DNA from: Caldifarciminota bacterium
Lineage (GTDB): Bacteria; Hydrothermota; Tepidihabitantia; SM23-42
Assembly: GCA_020353055.1 (NCBI GenBank)
Contig: CP070686.1
Span: 496,895 to 557,130 of the forward strand
Direction of reading: 5' to 3'
DNA: 60,236 nucleotides
The notes beneath the pieces are model-generated. The model made no database searches and was not told where the DNA came from. It saw nothing but the letters and a program-made list of their open reading frames with translations. The position numbers and the translations under genes are program-made. Below are positions 34,053-42,315 of the stretch, one piece after another; the first letter of the stretch is position 1; the number at the start of each line of letters is the position of its first letter.

Positions 34053-34424
34053 TCAGTAGTTCTTCTTTGCTGTTGAATCATTGGTCAGCTGTCTTTCAAT
34101 TGGCCGAAGTATGAAGTTGTTTTCAATGGGATCGTAGAATTTGTGCTCTTTAATCCCGACGTAGTGCTTGTCAAATGATTGATATGCCCAGGGGTTGCAG
34201 CGAAGTAGACGGTCCGATGCCATGAGTGAACCCCAGAAAATTCCATACCTGTCTATCGATTGCCTGGCAAAATGAGAACAGGATGGAGAGTAGTTGCAAA
34301 CATCACCCTGAGATGGAGATATCAAGTTTTGATACAATCTGAAACAAGTACCCGTTACGATCTTTACGGGATTTGTCTGGTGGGGCGATTGGGCAAGAAG
34401 CAGCAATATCAACAGAGCTTGCAT
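34053..34424 (-). CDS. yidD: YidD-type membrane protein insertion efficiency factor
   Basis: Recognised by the family core RLYQNLISPSQGDVCNYSPSCSHFARQSI and LLRCNPWAYQSFD (given in pieces), with the conserved cysteines. The start is placed at the ATG at 34424 (123 residues), because a promoter ends 5 nt before it; a longer frame to 34457 would begin inside the -35 box. YidD helps YidC insert inner-membrane proteins. Unlike usual YidD (~70-85 residues), this one has an N-terminal hydrophobic segment and a C-terminal extension. It usually sits beside rnpA-yidC; here it leads two DUF5683-like genes. Confidence 0.85.
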   Translation of the reverse strand: MQALLILLLLAQSPHQTNPVKIVTGTCFRLYQNLISPSQGDVCNYSPSCSHFARQSIDRYGIFWGSLMASDRLLRCNPWAYQSFDKHYVGIKEHKFYDPIENNFILRPIERQLTNDSTAKKNY

Positions 34425-34429
34425 ACGAT

Positions 34430-34457
34430 ATTTTAGGCAATTCAGGGCAGAAATCAA
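34430..34457 (-). promoter_or_regulatory. Promoter of yidD (leaderless)
   Basis: On the minus strand: TTGATT (34457-34452), 16-bp spacer, TAAAAT (34435-34430). Five bases then ATG at 34424. Just upstream (34469-34483) is a copy of the 15-bp core found in the 9-bp repeat array. Confidence 0.7.
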
Positions 34458-34468
34458 GGTGCTAAGAA

Positions 34469-34483
34469 CGTTAATATCGTTAT
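34469..34483 (-). repeat. Second copy of the ATAACGATATTAACG element
   Basis: Exact 15-bp match, on the minus strand, to 5305-5319. It lies 11 bp upstream of the yidD -35 box, in the same orientation relative to the gene as in the array before the GGDEF regulator. Flanking bases (a TTAG three bases later) also agree. Confidence 0.6.
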
Positions 34484-34524
34484 TACCGCGACTGTCTTTG
34501 GCTACGGATACGTGTTAAAAGCAC

Positions 34525-34552
34525 TTGATTGATGCTAAGTCAGGTATATAAT
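34525..34552 (+). promoter_or_regulatory. Promoter of the CPBP protease gene (leaderless)
   Basis: TTGATT (34525-34530), 16-bp spacer, TATAAT (34547-34552), then six bases to the ATG at 34559. Confidence 0.7.
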
Positions 34553-34558
34553 GAGGCG

Positions 34559-35230
34559 ATGCTGCGATTGGTCAAAGAATATGCACGTGAGTTGAGGAAC
34601 ATTGACCGCGAGGCCCTGGTAATCGCCATATACGCCACGACGATATTGCTCTTCGCTATGTTCATGCGCCGAACACATTTTTTGCTTCCCAGAGACTCGT
34701 TCATGGAACGGCTGCTCGTGGTGGGTACGCTGTATGGGATATCACCCTTTGTGCTTCTGTTAGCTTTCAGGCGTGCACCGAGGGATTACGGCATAGCCCT
34801 TGGAAATCCCAGAGTATGGCTCAAGGATGTTTTTTTCTATTACTTGATATTTCTGATCATCCTCTTCGTTGCCTTCAGATTCACCAATCTTAAGAATGTG
34901 TATCCGTTATACCGGAGGGCAACCCAAGGTGTGGGGTATTTCTTCCTCTATCAACTGGTTCAACTCTGGTACATGATAGGTTGGGAGTTTTTCTTCCGTG
35001 GGTTTATGCTCTTCGGCCTCGAGCGCAGTTTTGGCAGAATGAGTCTACTCGTACAGGCGATTGCTTTTGGACTTGCGCACTTCAAGAAGCCGCAGATCGA
35101 GGCTTATGGGGCTGTGATTGCTGGTGTGTTTTTGGGGCTGATCGCTCTGAGGGCTCGTAGTTTCTTGCCGTGTATTGTCCTGCACTATCTTATTCTCCTA
35201 ACTGCGGATGTGATGGGAATACTACTTTAG
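34559..35230 (+). CDS. CPBP-family intramembrane metalloprotease (CAAX protease-like)
   Basis: A 223-residue multi-pass membrane protein. The start is placed at the ATG at 34559 rather than the TTG/ATG at 34529/34532, which lie inside the promoter. Conserved CPBP motifs are visible: GWEFFFRGFMLFGL (motif 1, with E-F-F-F-R in place of the usual E-E-x-x-x-R), AFGLAHFKKPQ (motif 2, His) and the LPCIVLHYLI histidine near the end. Members cleave or process membrane-bound substrates. It stands alone, divergent from yidD. Confidence 0.8.
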   Translation: MLRLVKEYARELRNIDREALVIAIYATTILLFAMFMRRTHFLLPRDSFMERLLVVGTLYGISPFVLLLAFRRAPRDYGIALGNPRVWLKDVFFYYLIFLIILFVAFRFTNLKNVYPLYRRATQGVGYFFLYQLVQLWYMIGWEFFFRGFMLFGLERSFGRMSLLVQAIAFGLAHFKKPQIEAYGAVIAGVFLGLIALRARSFLPCIVLHYLILLTADVMGILL

Positions 35231-35376
35231 AAACACGAAATCACAAATTCTAAATAAGAAACAATATTGAAACTCCAAGCACAAATAGCAAAAACCGTTT
35301 TGAGTTTCGAAAATTAGTATTTTAAATTTGTCCCTCTTGCGGAGCCAGTATTTCGATATTCGAATTTAGGATTTTC

Positions 35377-36933
35377 CTATTTCGCTGTCTCAACCACCCT
35401 CTTTTCGCGTATGACAGTGACTTTTATCTGACCAGGATACTGGGTTTCTTTCTCGATCCGGCGCGCGATATCATGGGCCAGGCTTTCCGCCTCGATATCA
35501 GATATCTTTTCAGGGTGTACCATTACTCTTATTTCGCGTCCTGCCTGTATTGCAAAAACTCTTTCGACACCATCGAATGATGAGGCAAGTTCCTCCAGTG
35601 TGTTAAGTCTTTTTATGTATGCTTCGATGGTCTCACGACGAGCACCGGGCCGGGAACCGGAAATCGAATCGGCGATTTCTACAATTGCCGCGTAGGGCGA
35701 TACAGGCCTCACTTCCTCATGGTGAGCGGCGATTGCATTGGCGATTATCTCACCTTCTCCGAACTTATTTGCGATCTCGGCCCCGATGTGGGCATGAGAC
35801 CCTTCAAACGTACCGTCCGCAACCTTACCCAGGTCGTGCAGCAAACCTGCACGCTTCGCGGTGGTTTGCTCTAAACCCAATTCCTGCGCAAGCAGTGCAG
35901 ATAGGGAAGCGACTTCCCTGGAGTGCTGCAGAAGATTCTGTCCGTAGCTGGTACGATATTTCATCTTACCGAGATACTTTACGATTTCAGGCGCGACACC
36001 GATGATACCGAGCTCGAGCACGACTTCCTCACCTGTATTTTTTATGATACCTTCGATCTCCTTACGCGCGTTCTGTACTACGTCTTCGATCCGTGACGGA
36101 TGTATCCGGCCGTCGGTGATCAATTTTTCCATAGAAATACGGGCTACTTCTCTCCTGATCGGGTCAAAACAGGACAGTGATATCATTTCCGGCGTATCGT
36201 CAATTACCACCTCGACGCCGGTGAGATTCTCGAAGGCACGGATGTTTCGCCCTTCACGGCCAATGATACGGCCTTTCATCTCGTCCGAAGGAATCGGTAC
36301 AACGGAGATTGTCGTATCTGCGGTGTGTGCTGTAGCACATCTTTGGATTACCTGAAGTATTACCTCGCGGGCGCTTTCATCTGCTTTGGATTTTGCATCT
36401 TCTTTTATTTGATTTATCAAAGAAGCAGCTTCGTGCCGGGCCTCGGCTTCGAGATTTCTCATGAGCATTGCCTTAGCCTCTTCTTTTGAGAGATTAGCGA
36501 TCTTCTGCAATGCTTCATTCTGCTCCCGTATCATCTGGTCGAATCTGTCTGATTTGGCATGGATTATTCTTTCTTTATTCTGCAGGTCATGTTGCATCGT
36601 CATCAACTCTTTTTCCCTGTCGACGATCAGATGCTCGTGTCTGTCAAGAACCCTCTCTTTTTCTGATAGCCTTTTCTCAGCTCGGTCGATTTCCTTTCGT
36701 CGTGAGCTTGTTTCCTTTTCGAACTTCACTTTTTCCTGGTACCAGTTTTCCTTGGCTGCGATCTCTGCGGCCTTACGGCTGTTCTCAGCGTCCCGTTTTG
36801 CTTCGTCGATTATGCGACTTGCTTCGAGTGAGGCACTTGCTAATTTTGTTTTGCCAGAGCGTAGATACAAGAAAATTGCTGAAACGACCGCCACAATTAG
36901 AATGGCGATTGCGATAAACGTATAGGTGATCAT
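35377..36933 (-). CDS. rny: Ribonuclease Y
   Basis: A 518-residue RNase Y, the membrane-tethered endoribonuclease that starts mRNA decay. It has one N-terminal transmembrane helix (about residues 3-25), a long coiled coil (about 30-175), a KH domain (GRIIGREGRNIRAFENLTG, about 215-275) and an HD phosphohydrolase domain with LLHDLGKV. The length matches the family exactly. A Shine-Dalgarno site (AAGGAG) precedes the ATG. It is directly downstream of the 6S RNA gene and closes the thrS-to-rny gene row. Confidence 0.97.
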   Translation of the reverse strand: MITYTFIAIAILIVAVVSAIFLYLRSGKTKLASASLEASRIIDEAKRDAENSRKAAEIAAKENWYQEKVKFEKETSSRRKEIDRAEKRLSEKERVLDRHEHLIVDREKELMTMQHDLQNKERIIHAKSDRFDQMIREQNEALQKIANLSKEEAKAMLMRNLEAEARHEAASLINQIKEDAKSKADESAREVILQVIQRCATAHTADTTISVVPIPSDEMKGRIIGREGRNIRAFENLTGVEVVIDDTPEMISLSCFDPIRREVARISMEKLITDGRIHPSRIEDVVQNARKEIEGIIKNTGEEVVLELGIIGVAPEIVKYLGKMKYRTSYGQNLLQHSREVASLSALLAQELGLEQTTAKRAGLLHDLGKVADGTFEGSHAHIGAEIANKFGEGEIIANAIAAHHEEVRPVSPYAAIVEIADSISGSRPGARRETIEAYIKRLNTLEELASSFDGVERVFAIQAGREIRVMVHPEKISDIEAESLAHDIARRIEKETQYPGQIKVTVIREKRVVETAK

Positions 36934-36972
36934 AAAGACTCCTTACCTCCACCGGAGGCAATTTTTTAAAGC

Positions 36973-37120
36973 TCCCCGCAAGTGCCGTGTGGTAAAAAGT
37001 CTTTGAACCCAAGGTTAAGGTGGGCGCCAGTCGAATTCGGGTAAAATCCCTGATCGAACTTGGCTCCCTTAAGATGGGTGTTGGCTCAAGACTTCATACC
37101 GATCACGGGCACTGCAGGGA
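36973..37120 (-). ncRNA. ssrS: 6S RNA (RNA polymerase-binding regulator)
   Basis: On the minus strand the 5' arm TCCCTGCAGTGCCCGTG pairs with the 3' arm CACGGCACTTGCGGGGA in a ~16-bp closing stem with two bulged bases. Inside, AAGTCTTGAGCC pairs with GGTTCAAAGACTT, and the 3' half reads CACCTTAACCTTGGGTTCAA, close to the CACCTTGAACCAAGGGTTCAA of E. coli 6S RNA. The size (about 150 nt) is a little short for 6S. The position between zapA and rny agrees with the known zapA-ssrS neighbourhood in Proteobacteria. 6S RNA mimics an open promoter and sequesters the sigma70 holoenzyme. Exact ends are estimated from the stem. Confidence 0.85.
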
Positions 37121-37125
37121 ACGAA

Positions 37126-37413
37126 TTAAGGAACTGATTCGTCTATCTTGAGGATTAGAGATCTAATCCTCTCTTCCATATCGGTCAACTTCTTGTTCAG
37201 TTGATTCTCACGCTGGAGATAGTCGTCCACCAAATTCAAACATGCAAGCACGGCGATTTTGGTTGTCGAGGGTAAGGGAAATTCGCGATGGATCTCTTTC
37301 ATTTTGGCATCGACGATCTCGGCGACTTCCTTTATTCGTTCGGTATCGACATCATCGGAAATGACCCGATAGTCATTCCCGAAAATGTTGACGATAACCT
37401 CAGTCTTCTTCAA
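37126..37413 (-). CDS. zapA: Cell division protein ZapA
   Basis: A 95-residue ZapA, which bundles FtsZ filaments at the division site. The N-terminal beta-alpha region VIVNIFGNDYRVISDD and the following EIVDAKMKEI helix, then a coiled-coil tail with the LACLNLVDDYLQ stretch, fit the family. The start codon is TTG, with GGAG upstream. The stop lies 6 nt before the 5' end of 6S RNA. A second small coiled-coil gene, possibly its partner, ends 9 nt upstream. Confidence 0.88.
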   Translation of the reverse strand: MKKTEVIVNIFGNDYRVISDDVDTERIKEVAEIVDAKMKEIHREFPLPSTTKIAVLACLNLVDDYLQRENQLNKKLTDMEERIRSLILKIDESVP

Positions 37414-37421
37414 CTCATCTC

Positions 37422-37598
37422 CTATATTAGTAGATTATCAACCTTTTCAATCAAGCCATCAACCCGTTTTTTTGCTTCTTGTTTCGTATTCTGCAAACGA
37501 CCGTTGCTTTCCTCGAGATCTTCGACTTTCTGTCTTAATTCGTTGACCAGAGAAACCAACTTGTCGATTCGTTCTTCAAGCTTAGTTAATTCGTCCAA
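37422..37598 (-). CDS. Small coiled-coil protein, ZapB-like
   Basis: A 58-residue ORF starting at a TTG codon (37598) that directly follows the pheT stop and is preceded by AAAGGAG. The translation begins (M)DELTKLEERIDKLVSLVNEL and continues with heptads (RQKVEDLEESNGRL) to the end; it is almost all one coiled coil. Its place, between pheT and zapA in a tight row, and its make-up suggest a ZapB-like or ZapA-partner protein. Sequence identity to E. coli ZapB is not claimed. Confidence 0.7.
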   Translation of the reverse strand: MDELTKLEERIDKLVSLVNELRQKVEDLEESNGRLQNTKQEAKKRVDGLIEKVDNLLI

Positions 37599-37600
37599 CT

Positions 37601-39931
37601 CTACTCCTTTGTTCTTAGACTTGCATTGAATGTCTTTAGCACCTCTTCAGTGATTCTTTTGACAAAGACATCCACTTCTCTGTCGGTAAGGGTTCGGTCT
37701 GGTGCCCGGAAGTGCAGACGGAATCCTAAGCTTTTTTTCATGGGACTCAAATTTTCCCCTTTATAGTAATCAAAAAGCACAACTCTTTCCAGAATCGGGC
37801 CTCCGACTCTGGATATAGCACTAACCATATCGGGAACCTGTACTTTATCTTCCGTAACGAATGAAAGGTCTCGAGTGTTAGCAGGAAATCTTGGTGGGGG
37901 CATGTAAAATGCATCCTCAATCGCATTCCACAGGGGCTCCAATGCCAATTCGAAAAAATAGTATGGCTCCTTGCATAATTCCGTGTCGAGAGAAGCCAGA
38001 AAACCAAGTTCTTTCCCGGATACATGAATCGCCACACTCTGCTTAAAACCTTCTCTGCTTAACGGTTTGAAACTGACATCTGAAACACGGAGAATTTCAA
38101 ACACGCTTTCAACCACACCCTTGGCATCGAAGTAATTTAGTGTATCTTCACCCTGCTGCCAGAAATCTCTATTTCGGTCACCGCCCATTATTACGCCCAC
38201 TCTGCGTTCTTGGTATGGTGGTTTGGAGAGAAGCACATTTCCCAGTTCAAATAATCTAAGGGATTTATTCCCTTTTGACAGATTATAGTTGAGAGTGTCC
38301 AACAAACCAAAAAGGAGTGTTGGTCTAAGTGCATCAAACCGCTCGTTGAGCGGGTTCTTGATACTTACAAAATGCTCATAGCCTGCCTGTGCGAGCACTT
38401 TGCCTGACATCAACGAAAGATTATAAGTTTCGTCAAATCCCTGTCCAACCAAGTAGTTCCTTACGGTTTCTTCATGAACATATGTCCTGTTGATCTGGGC
38501 GTGCCCAGACCATTTCTTGGGTTCGGTTTCAGGAATTCTCATGTAACCGTAGACACGTGCGACTTCTTCGTAGAGGTCTTCTTCGATGTGAATATCTCGT
38601 CGATAATGTGGTATCTTCGCGGTAAGCGATTTGGCGCCGGTTACGTGGATGTTGATCTTTTTTAATATGTTTTTGACTTGTTTCGACGTAAGCTCGAGGG
38701 AAAGTATTTCATTCAGACGCGTCAGGGAAAACCGTACCTTTATAGGTTTTAATTTCTTACCCTGCCCGATAAATTCAATTTCCGTGCAACCGGTTTGTTC
38801 TTTAAAGAGCGTGCCAGCCATTGATGAGGCTGCATCAACAATGGCAATATCGCCTCCCCGTTCAAAGCGCGTTGAGGCGTCGGTCATTATGCCGAGACGC
38901 CGGGCCGTATGTCCAATGCGCTTAGGGTGAAAGTAGGCGCTCTCGAGCAGTACCTTTGTTGTTGCACGTGATATCTGTGCCCGTTTTGCACCGATTATCC
39001 CGGCTAGAGCAACCGGCGCTTCACGATCGGCGATCACCAGATCGTCCCCGGCGAGTTTTAGAATGGTGCCATCGAGGGTCACGAATCTTTCGCCGGCTCT
39101 TGCGTTTCGGATGAAGATTCCACCTTTCAGCAGATCGGCATCAAATGGGTGCAGAGGTTGGCCGGTCAACAGCATGATCAGGTTGGTGGTATCAACGATA
39201 TTGTTTATTGCGTTCATACCCATACAGTGCAAGCGCCATTTCATCCAGAACGGAGATTCAGCCACCTTGACGTTGTGGAATAAACGTCCCGTATACCGTG
39301 GACAACCGTTTATATCTTCGATTTTGATTTTGAAATTACCGCTGCGGTTATTTTGCACCGGAGCGTACATCCGATCCAGCGAACTTAGTTTAGAGTAATC
39401 AATGCCAAGACTTCCTGATATCTCGCGGGCAATACCCTCGAGGGATAGCCAATCGGGACGGTTGGGCGTAGCACTCATGTCGACGACGAGATCATCAAAA
39501 TATGAAGAAAACGCCGCACCGGGTCTACCCCGGTCAAGGACAATGACACCGGTTGAAGATTCTGCAAGCCCCAGTTCCTGTTCACTTACTAAGACTCCCT
39601 CCGACTTGACCCCGGCAAAATTCTTTTCAGCAACGGGATTATCGTTCAGCTTTGACCCTGCTGTGGCAACGAGAACCAGATCACCTTTTCTTATATTCTT
39701 TGCCGCGGTTACGATATTTATACTTCGCTTGGCCTTAACATTCAGAAAGTCCAGATTCTTTTGTCGCGGGTGAGGAGAAATAGAGATGATCTTACCGATG
39801 GTGATATCCCGGGGTGCATAATTTATCCTTTCTTCGACTTCAAGTCCGAGGTCCAGGCAGACTTTCTCTAGCGTGTCGACATCCAATTTTGTTCCCAGGA
39901 ATTCCTCAAGCCATTTGATTGAAAATAACAT
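37601..39931 (-). CDS. pheT: Phenylalanyl-tRNA synthetase beta chain
   Basis: A 776-residue PheT. Visible parts are the N-terminal tRNA-binding OB fold (about residues 40-150, ITIGKIISISPHP), the B3/B4 editing region, the B5 domain and the C-terminal FDX-ACB anticodon-binding domain (about 685-776, PPPRFPANTRDLSFV). It forms an alpha2-beta2 enzyme with PheS. It is separated from pheS by a 130-nt spacer that carries a 12-bp direct repeat and a hairpin. Confidence 0.96.
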   Translation of the reverse strand: MLFSIKWLEEFLGTKLDVDTLEKVCLDLGLEVEERINYAPRDITIGKIISISPHPRQKNLDFLNVKAKRSINIVTAAKNIRKGDLVLVATAGSKLNDNPVAEKNFAGVKSEGVLVSEQELGLAESSTGVIVLDRGRPGAAFSSYFDDLVVDMSATPNRPDWLSLEGIAREISGSLGIDYSKLSSLDRMYAPVQNNRSGNFKIKIEDINGCPRYTGRLFHNVKVAESPFWMKWRLHCMGMNAINNIVDTTNLIMLLTGQPLHPFDADLLKGGIFIRNARAGERFVTLDGTILKLAGDDLVIADREAPVALAGIIGAKRAQISRATTKVLLESAYFHPKRIGHTARRLGIMTDASTRFERGGDIAIVDAASSMAGTLFKEQTGCTEIEFIGQGKKLKPIKVRFSLTRLNEILSLELTSKQVKNILKKINIHVTGAKSLTAKIPHYRRDIHIEEDLYEEVARVYGYMRIPETEPKKWSGHAQINRTYVHEETVRNYLVGQGFDETYNLSLMSGKVLAQAGYEHFVSIKNPLNERFDALRPTLLFGLLDTLNYNLSKGNKSLRLFELGNVLLSKPPYQERRVGVIMGGDRNRDFWQQGEDTLNYFDAKGVVESVFEILRVSDVSFKPLSREGFKQSVAIHVSGKELGFLASLDTELCKEPYYFFELALEPLWNAIEDAFYMPPPRFPANTRDLSFVTEDKVQVPDMVSAISRVGGPILERVVLFDYYKGENLSPMKKSLGFRLHFRAPDRTLTDREVDVFVKRITEEVLKTFNASLRTKE

Positions 39932-39954
39932 CCCTACCTCATTCCATTCGGTTC

Positions 39955-39986
39955 GATTACGGTGATTAAATCATGATTACGGTGAT
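39955..39986. repeat. Direct repeat GATTACGGTGAT in the pheS-pheT spacer
   Basis: GATTACGGTGATT at 39955-39967 and GATTACGGTGAT at 39975-39986, 20 bp apart, in the otherwise gene-free 130-bp spacer. The 9-bp-like ATTACGGTG unit recalls the array at 5304-5375. Confidence 0.55.
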
Positions 39987-40046
39987 ATTCTGTCGTCCTG
40001 CTTCTCGTTGCCATCTCTGTAATCTTGTTTTTTATCATTTTAATCG

Positions 40047-40063
40047 AATGAACTTCGTTCATT
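40047..40063 (-). terminator. Hairpin at the pheS stop
   Basis: AATGAAC, a 3-nt loop and GTTCATT, extended by an outer ATTTTA/TAAAAT pairing across a two-base bulge. It overlaps the pheS stop codon. It is AT-rich and has no clean U-tract, so it may protect the mRNA end or partly terminate rather than stop transcription fully. Confidence 0.4.
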
Positions 40064-41063
40064 AAAATTGTTCCAAGAATCTGATATCATTATTAAAAAA
40101 TACCCTGATGTCATCAATAACATATTTGATCATCGCTACCCGCTCGACACCCATACCTAGGGCATAGCCTGAGTACTTTTTTGGTGAAATCTTGACGTTC
40201 TTCAGCACGTTGGGGTGTACCATGCCACACCCCAGTACTTCAAGCCAGCCGCTACTCCCGCATACAGAACAGCCGGCTCCCCCACATACCATGCAACTCA
40301 CGGCCAATTCGCCGGACGGCTCAGTGAACGGGAAAAAAGACGGTCGTATTTGGTATTTTGTCTTCTCTCCAAAAACATACTTGACGAATTCGTTGAGAAT
40401 CCATTTCAATTCACCGAAAGAAACGTTTTTGTCAACATACAGAGCTTCCACCTGATGGAATACCGGTGAGTGGCTAGCATCAAACGCATCATATCTGTAG
40501 CAGCGTCCTGGGCAGATTATCTTGACTGGCGGCTTTTGTTTCTCCATAGTCCTTATCTGCACTGGTGAAGTATGGCTGCGAAGCAGTAGATCGTCCTTTA
40601 TGAAGAAACTTGAGAACATATCTCGGGCCGGATGATCTTTAGACATATTCAGAGCACCGAAATTGTACCAGTCATATTCAATTTCGGGGCCGGTTTCAAC
40701 CGTGAAACCGTAGCTCTTAAAAAATGTTATTATCTGATCGAAAACTTTTGTCAATGGATGCAGATGGCCGACTGGTGGAATCCTGCCGGGCAATAGTAAT
40801 TCAACATCTCCTTTTGAGTTATCCTTGAATTTCTCCATCCTTGCATTCAAGTCATCGGCAATATCATTCTTCAGCCTGTTTATAACCTCACCGTAGGCTT
40901 TCTTCTCCTCCGGCGGAAGTTGAGCAACTTCTTTGAATAGCTTGTTAATCTCCCCCTTGCGCCCGAGGTATTTGATTCTTAATTCCTCCAAAGCAGCAGG
41001 GTCGTTTGCCTGCTCAAGGGACTGCCGGATTTCCTCCTCTAAGCTATTCAGCTTTTCCCGCAT
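40062..41063 (-). CDS. pheS: Phenylalanyl-tRNA synthetase alpha chain
   Basis: A 333-residue PheS when started at the ATG at 41063 (MREKLNSLEEE), which overlaps rplT by 20 nt; an upstream ATG at 41090 would add nine basic residues that are only rplT in another frame. An N-terminal coiled coil (about residues 1-85) precedes the class II catalytic core, with HPLTKV, the motif 2 region, the family CxxC/CxxC cluster (SCMVCGGAGCSVCGSSGW) and motif 3 GMGVERVAMIKY. It charges tRNA-Phe with PheT. Confidence 0.95.
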   Translation of the reverse strand: MREKLNSLEEEIRQSLEQANDPAALEELRIKYLGRKGEINKLFKEVAQLPPEEKKAYGEVINRLKNDIADDLNARMEKFKDNSKGDVELLLPGRIPPVGHLHPLTKVFDQIITFFKSYGFTVETGPEIEYDWYNFGALNMSKDHPARDMFSSFFIKDDLLLRSHTSPVQIRTMEKQKPPVKIICPGRCYRYDAFDASHSPVFHQVEALYVDKNVSFGELKWILNEFVKYVFGEKTKYQIRPSFFPFTEPSGELAVSCMVCGGAGCSVCGSSGWLEVLGCGMVHPNVLKNVKISPKKYSGYALGMGVERVAMIKYVIDDIRVFFNNDIRFLEQF

Positions 41064-41433
41064 CTTTCTTTTTACCTTTCTTCTCTGCATCCTTGCATAT
41101 TTCGATAAGTTTGTCGAATTGCTCAGGATATTCGTAGGCGATGCTGGCTAGAGTCTTACGGTCAAGGTCAATATTGTTGTTCTTGAGAATGTGGATAAAC
41201 TGTGAATATTTCATGCCCTTTTCGCGAAGTGCAGCATTAATTCTAGTTATCCACAGAGCCCGGAATACGCGTTTCTTGCGCTTCCGCTCGCGATATGCGG
41301 AAAGCCAGGCTTTCATAACGGCAATCCGCGCCGTCTTATAGAGTCGGTGTTTCCCGCCCCAGTAGCCTTTTGCCTGTTTCAGCCACTTTTTTCGCCTTTT
41401 GCGCTTCTGGGGAACATTCTTCGTTCTTGGCAT
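41044..41433 (-). CDS. rplT: 50S ribosomal protein L20
   Basis: A 129-residue L20. It starts MPRTKNVPQKRKRRKKWLK and contains the family block AYRERKRKKRVFRALWITRIN and LNNNIDLDRKTLA-like end (NNNIDLDRKTLASIA). The C-terminal Lys-rich tail is about ten residues longer than usual. It has a good Shine-Dalgarno site and its own perfect promoter 22 nt upstream, so L20 and the downstream pheS-pheT can be made apart from thrS-infC-rpmI. Confidence 0.97.
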   Translation of the reverse strand: MPRTKNVPQKRKRRKKWLKQAKGYWGGKHRLYKTARIAVMKAWLSAYRERKRKKRVFRALWITRINAALREKGMKYSQFIHILKNNNIDLDRKTLASIAYEYPEQFDKLIEICKDAEKKGKKKDAGKAE

Positions 41434-41455
41434 GTTGGGACTCCTTTCTTCCTAA

Positions 41456-41483
41456 ATTATAATCATTTCTAAATTTCTGTCAA
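41456..41483 (-). promoter_or_regulatory. Internal promoter before rplT
   Basis: On the minus strand: TTGACA (41483-41478), 16-bp spacer, TATAAT (41461-41456), then a ~20-nt leader with AAGGAG before the ATG at 41433. The 170-nt rpmI-rplT gap has no other clear feature. Confidence 0.75.
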
Positions 41484-41603
41484 TGTTTTCGCAGAAAGAA
41501 ACGTTATCATTTGGGTTTGCGCTAAATGACGAATTAGGCTCTACCAATAATTACGTCCCGCATTGGCGGAACGCATTGATTTCTGCGTAAACGAAAAAGC
41601 TCG

Positions 41604-41792
41604 TTATATCAACGCTTTTGTTCTTTTTAGATCTGGCTTCGAGACCTTTGCGGGTTTGCGAAGCCTTCTTTTCCTTTTCCGCGACTTAGAGGACAGGATA
41701 TGTCTCCTGCCTGATCTACTGCGCATTATTACACCACTTTTCTTAACTTTTAGTCGTTTTGCAGCGCCGCGTTTCGTTTTCTGCTTTGCCAT
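41604..41792 (-). CDS. rpmI: 50S ribosomal protein L35
   Basis: A 62-residue L35: MAKQKTKRGAAKRLKVKKSG, then MRSRSGRRHILSSKSRKRKRRLRK. It matches the family in length and motif. It follows infC by 4 nt and is preceded by a GGAG site. It is 170 nt from rplT, a longer gap than usual in this ribosomal pair. Confidence 0.95.
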   Translation of the reverse strand: MAKQKTKRGAAKRLKVKKSGVIMRSRSGRRHILSSKSRKRKRRLRKPAKVSKPDLKRTKALI

Positions 41793-41796
41793 TGAA

Positions 41797-42315
41797 CTAT
41801 CTCCTCTTTTTCTCAGGCAGGAAGGTTATCATAAATATATTGTTCTCTTTCCTGGGGGCTGCTTCGGGCTTGCCAAGACCGTCCAGGTCTACCTGCATTT
41901 TCTGCAGCATCTTAAAGGCCATATCAGCATGCACCATTTCCCTGCCTCTTAGACGCAGCGAAATCTTTACCCGGTCACCGTCCATAAGAAATTCCTTGAC
42001 CTTCGCCAGTTTTACCTGATAGTCATGTTCGCTAATCTTGAGAGAGAATCTCATACCGCGTGCAGTTGTTCGGTGCTGATGTTTGCGTGCTTCGCGTTCC
42101 TGCCGCTTCTTTTCATAAACATACCTGCCAAAATCCATTAGTCGACACACCGGAGGTTTAGCATTCGGTGCAACTTCCACCAGATCCAGTTCTTTTATAC
42201 GGGCCATGCGCATTGCTTCTTTGATATTGTATTCGCCGAGCATCGTCCCGTTTTCGTCGACAATTTTTACCCTCTGTGCTCTGATTTCGCGATTCACCTT
42301 TGGCAGATGCTTAAT
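41797..42315 (-). CDS. infC: Translation initiation factor IF-3
   Basis: IF-3 of 172 residues if begun at the ATT codon at 42315. The text has AAGGAGG five bases before this ATT, while the GTG at 42321 lies inside that Shine-Dalgarno site and so cannot use it. AUU starts are known for infC in E. coli and Bacillus, where they allow IF-3 to repress itself. The N-terminal domain (VNREIRAQRVKIVDENG), the linker KRQEREARKHQHR and the C-terminal domain (MRFSLKISEHDYQVK) are complete. The ATT overlaps the thrS stop. Confidence 0.93.
   Translation of the reverse strand: MKHLPKVNREIRAQRVKIVDENGTMLGEYNIKEAMRMARIKELDLVEVAPNAKPPVCRLMDFGRYVYEKKRQEREARKHQHRTTARGMRFSLKISEHDYQVKLAKVKEFLMDGDRVKISLRLRGREMVHADMAFKMLQKMQVDLDGLGKPEAAPRKENNIFMITFLPEKKRR

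Noticed and set aside
34529-34558. N-terminal extension of the CPBP protease from the TTG at 34529
   Set aside because: These bases coincide with the -35 to -10 region of a consensus promoter whose start point is at about 34559, so the extension would not be transcribed from it.
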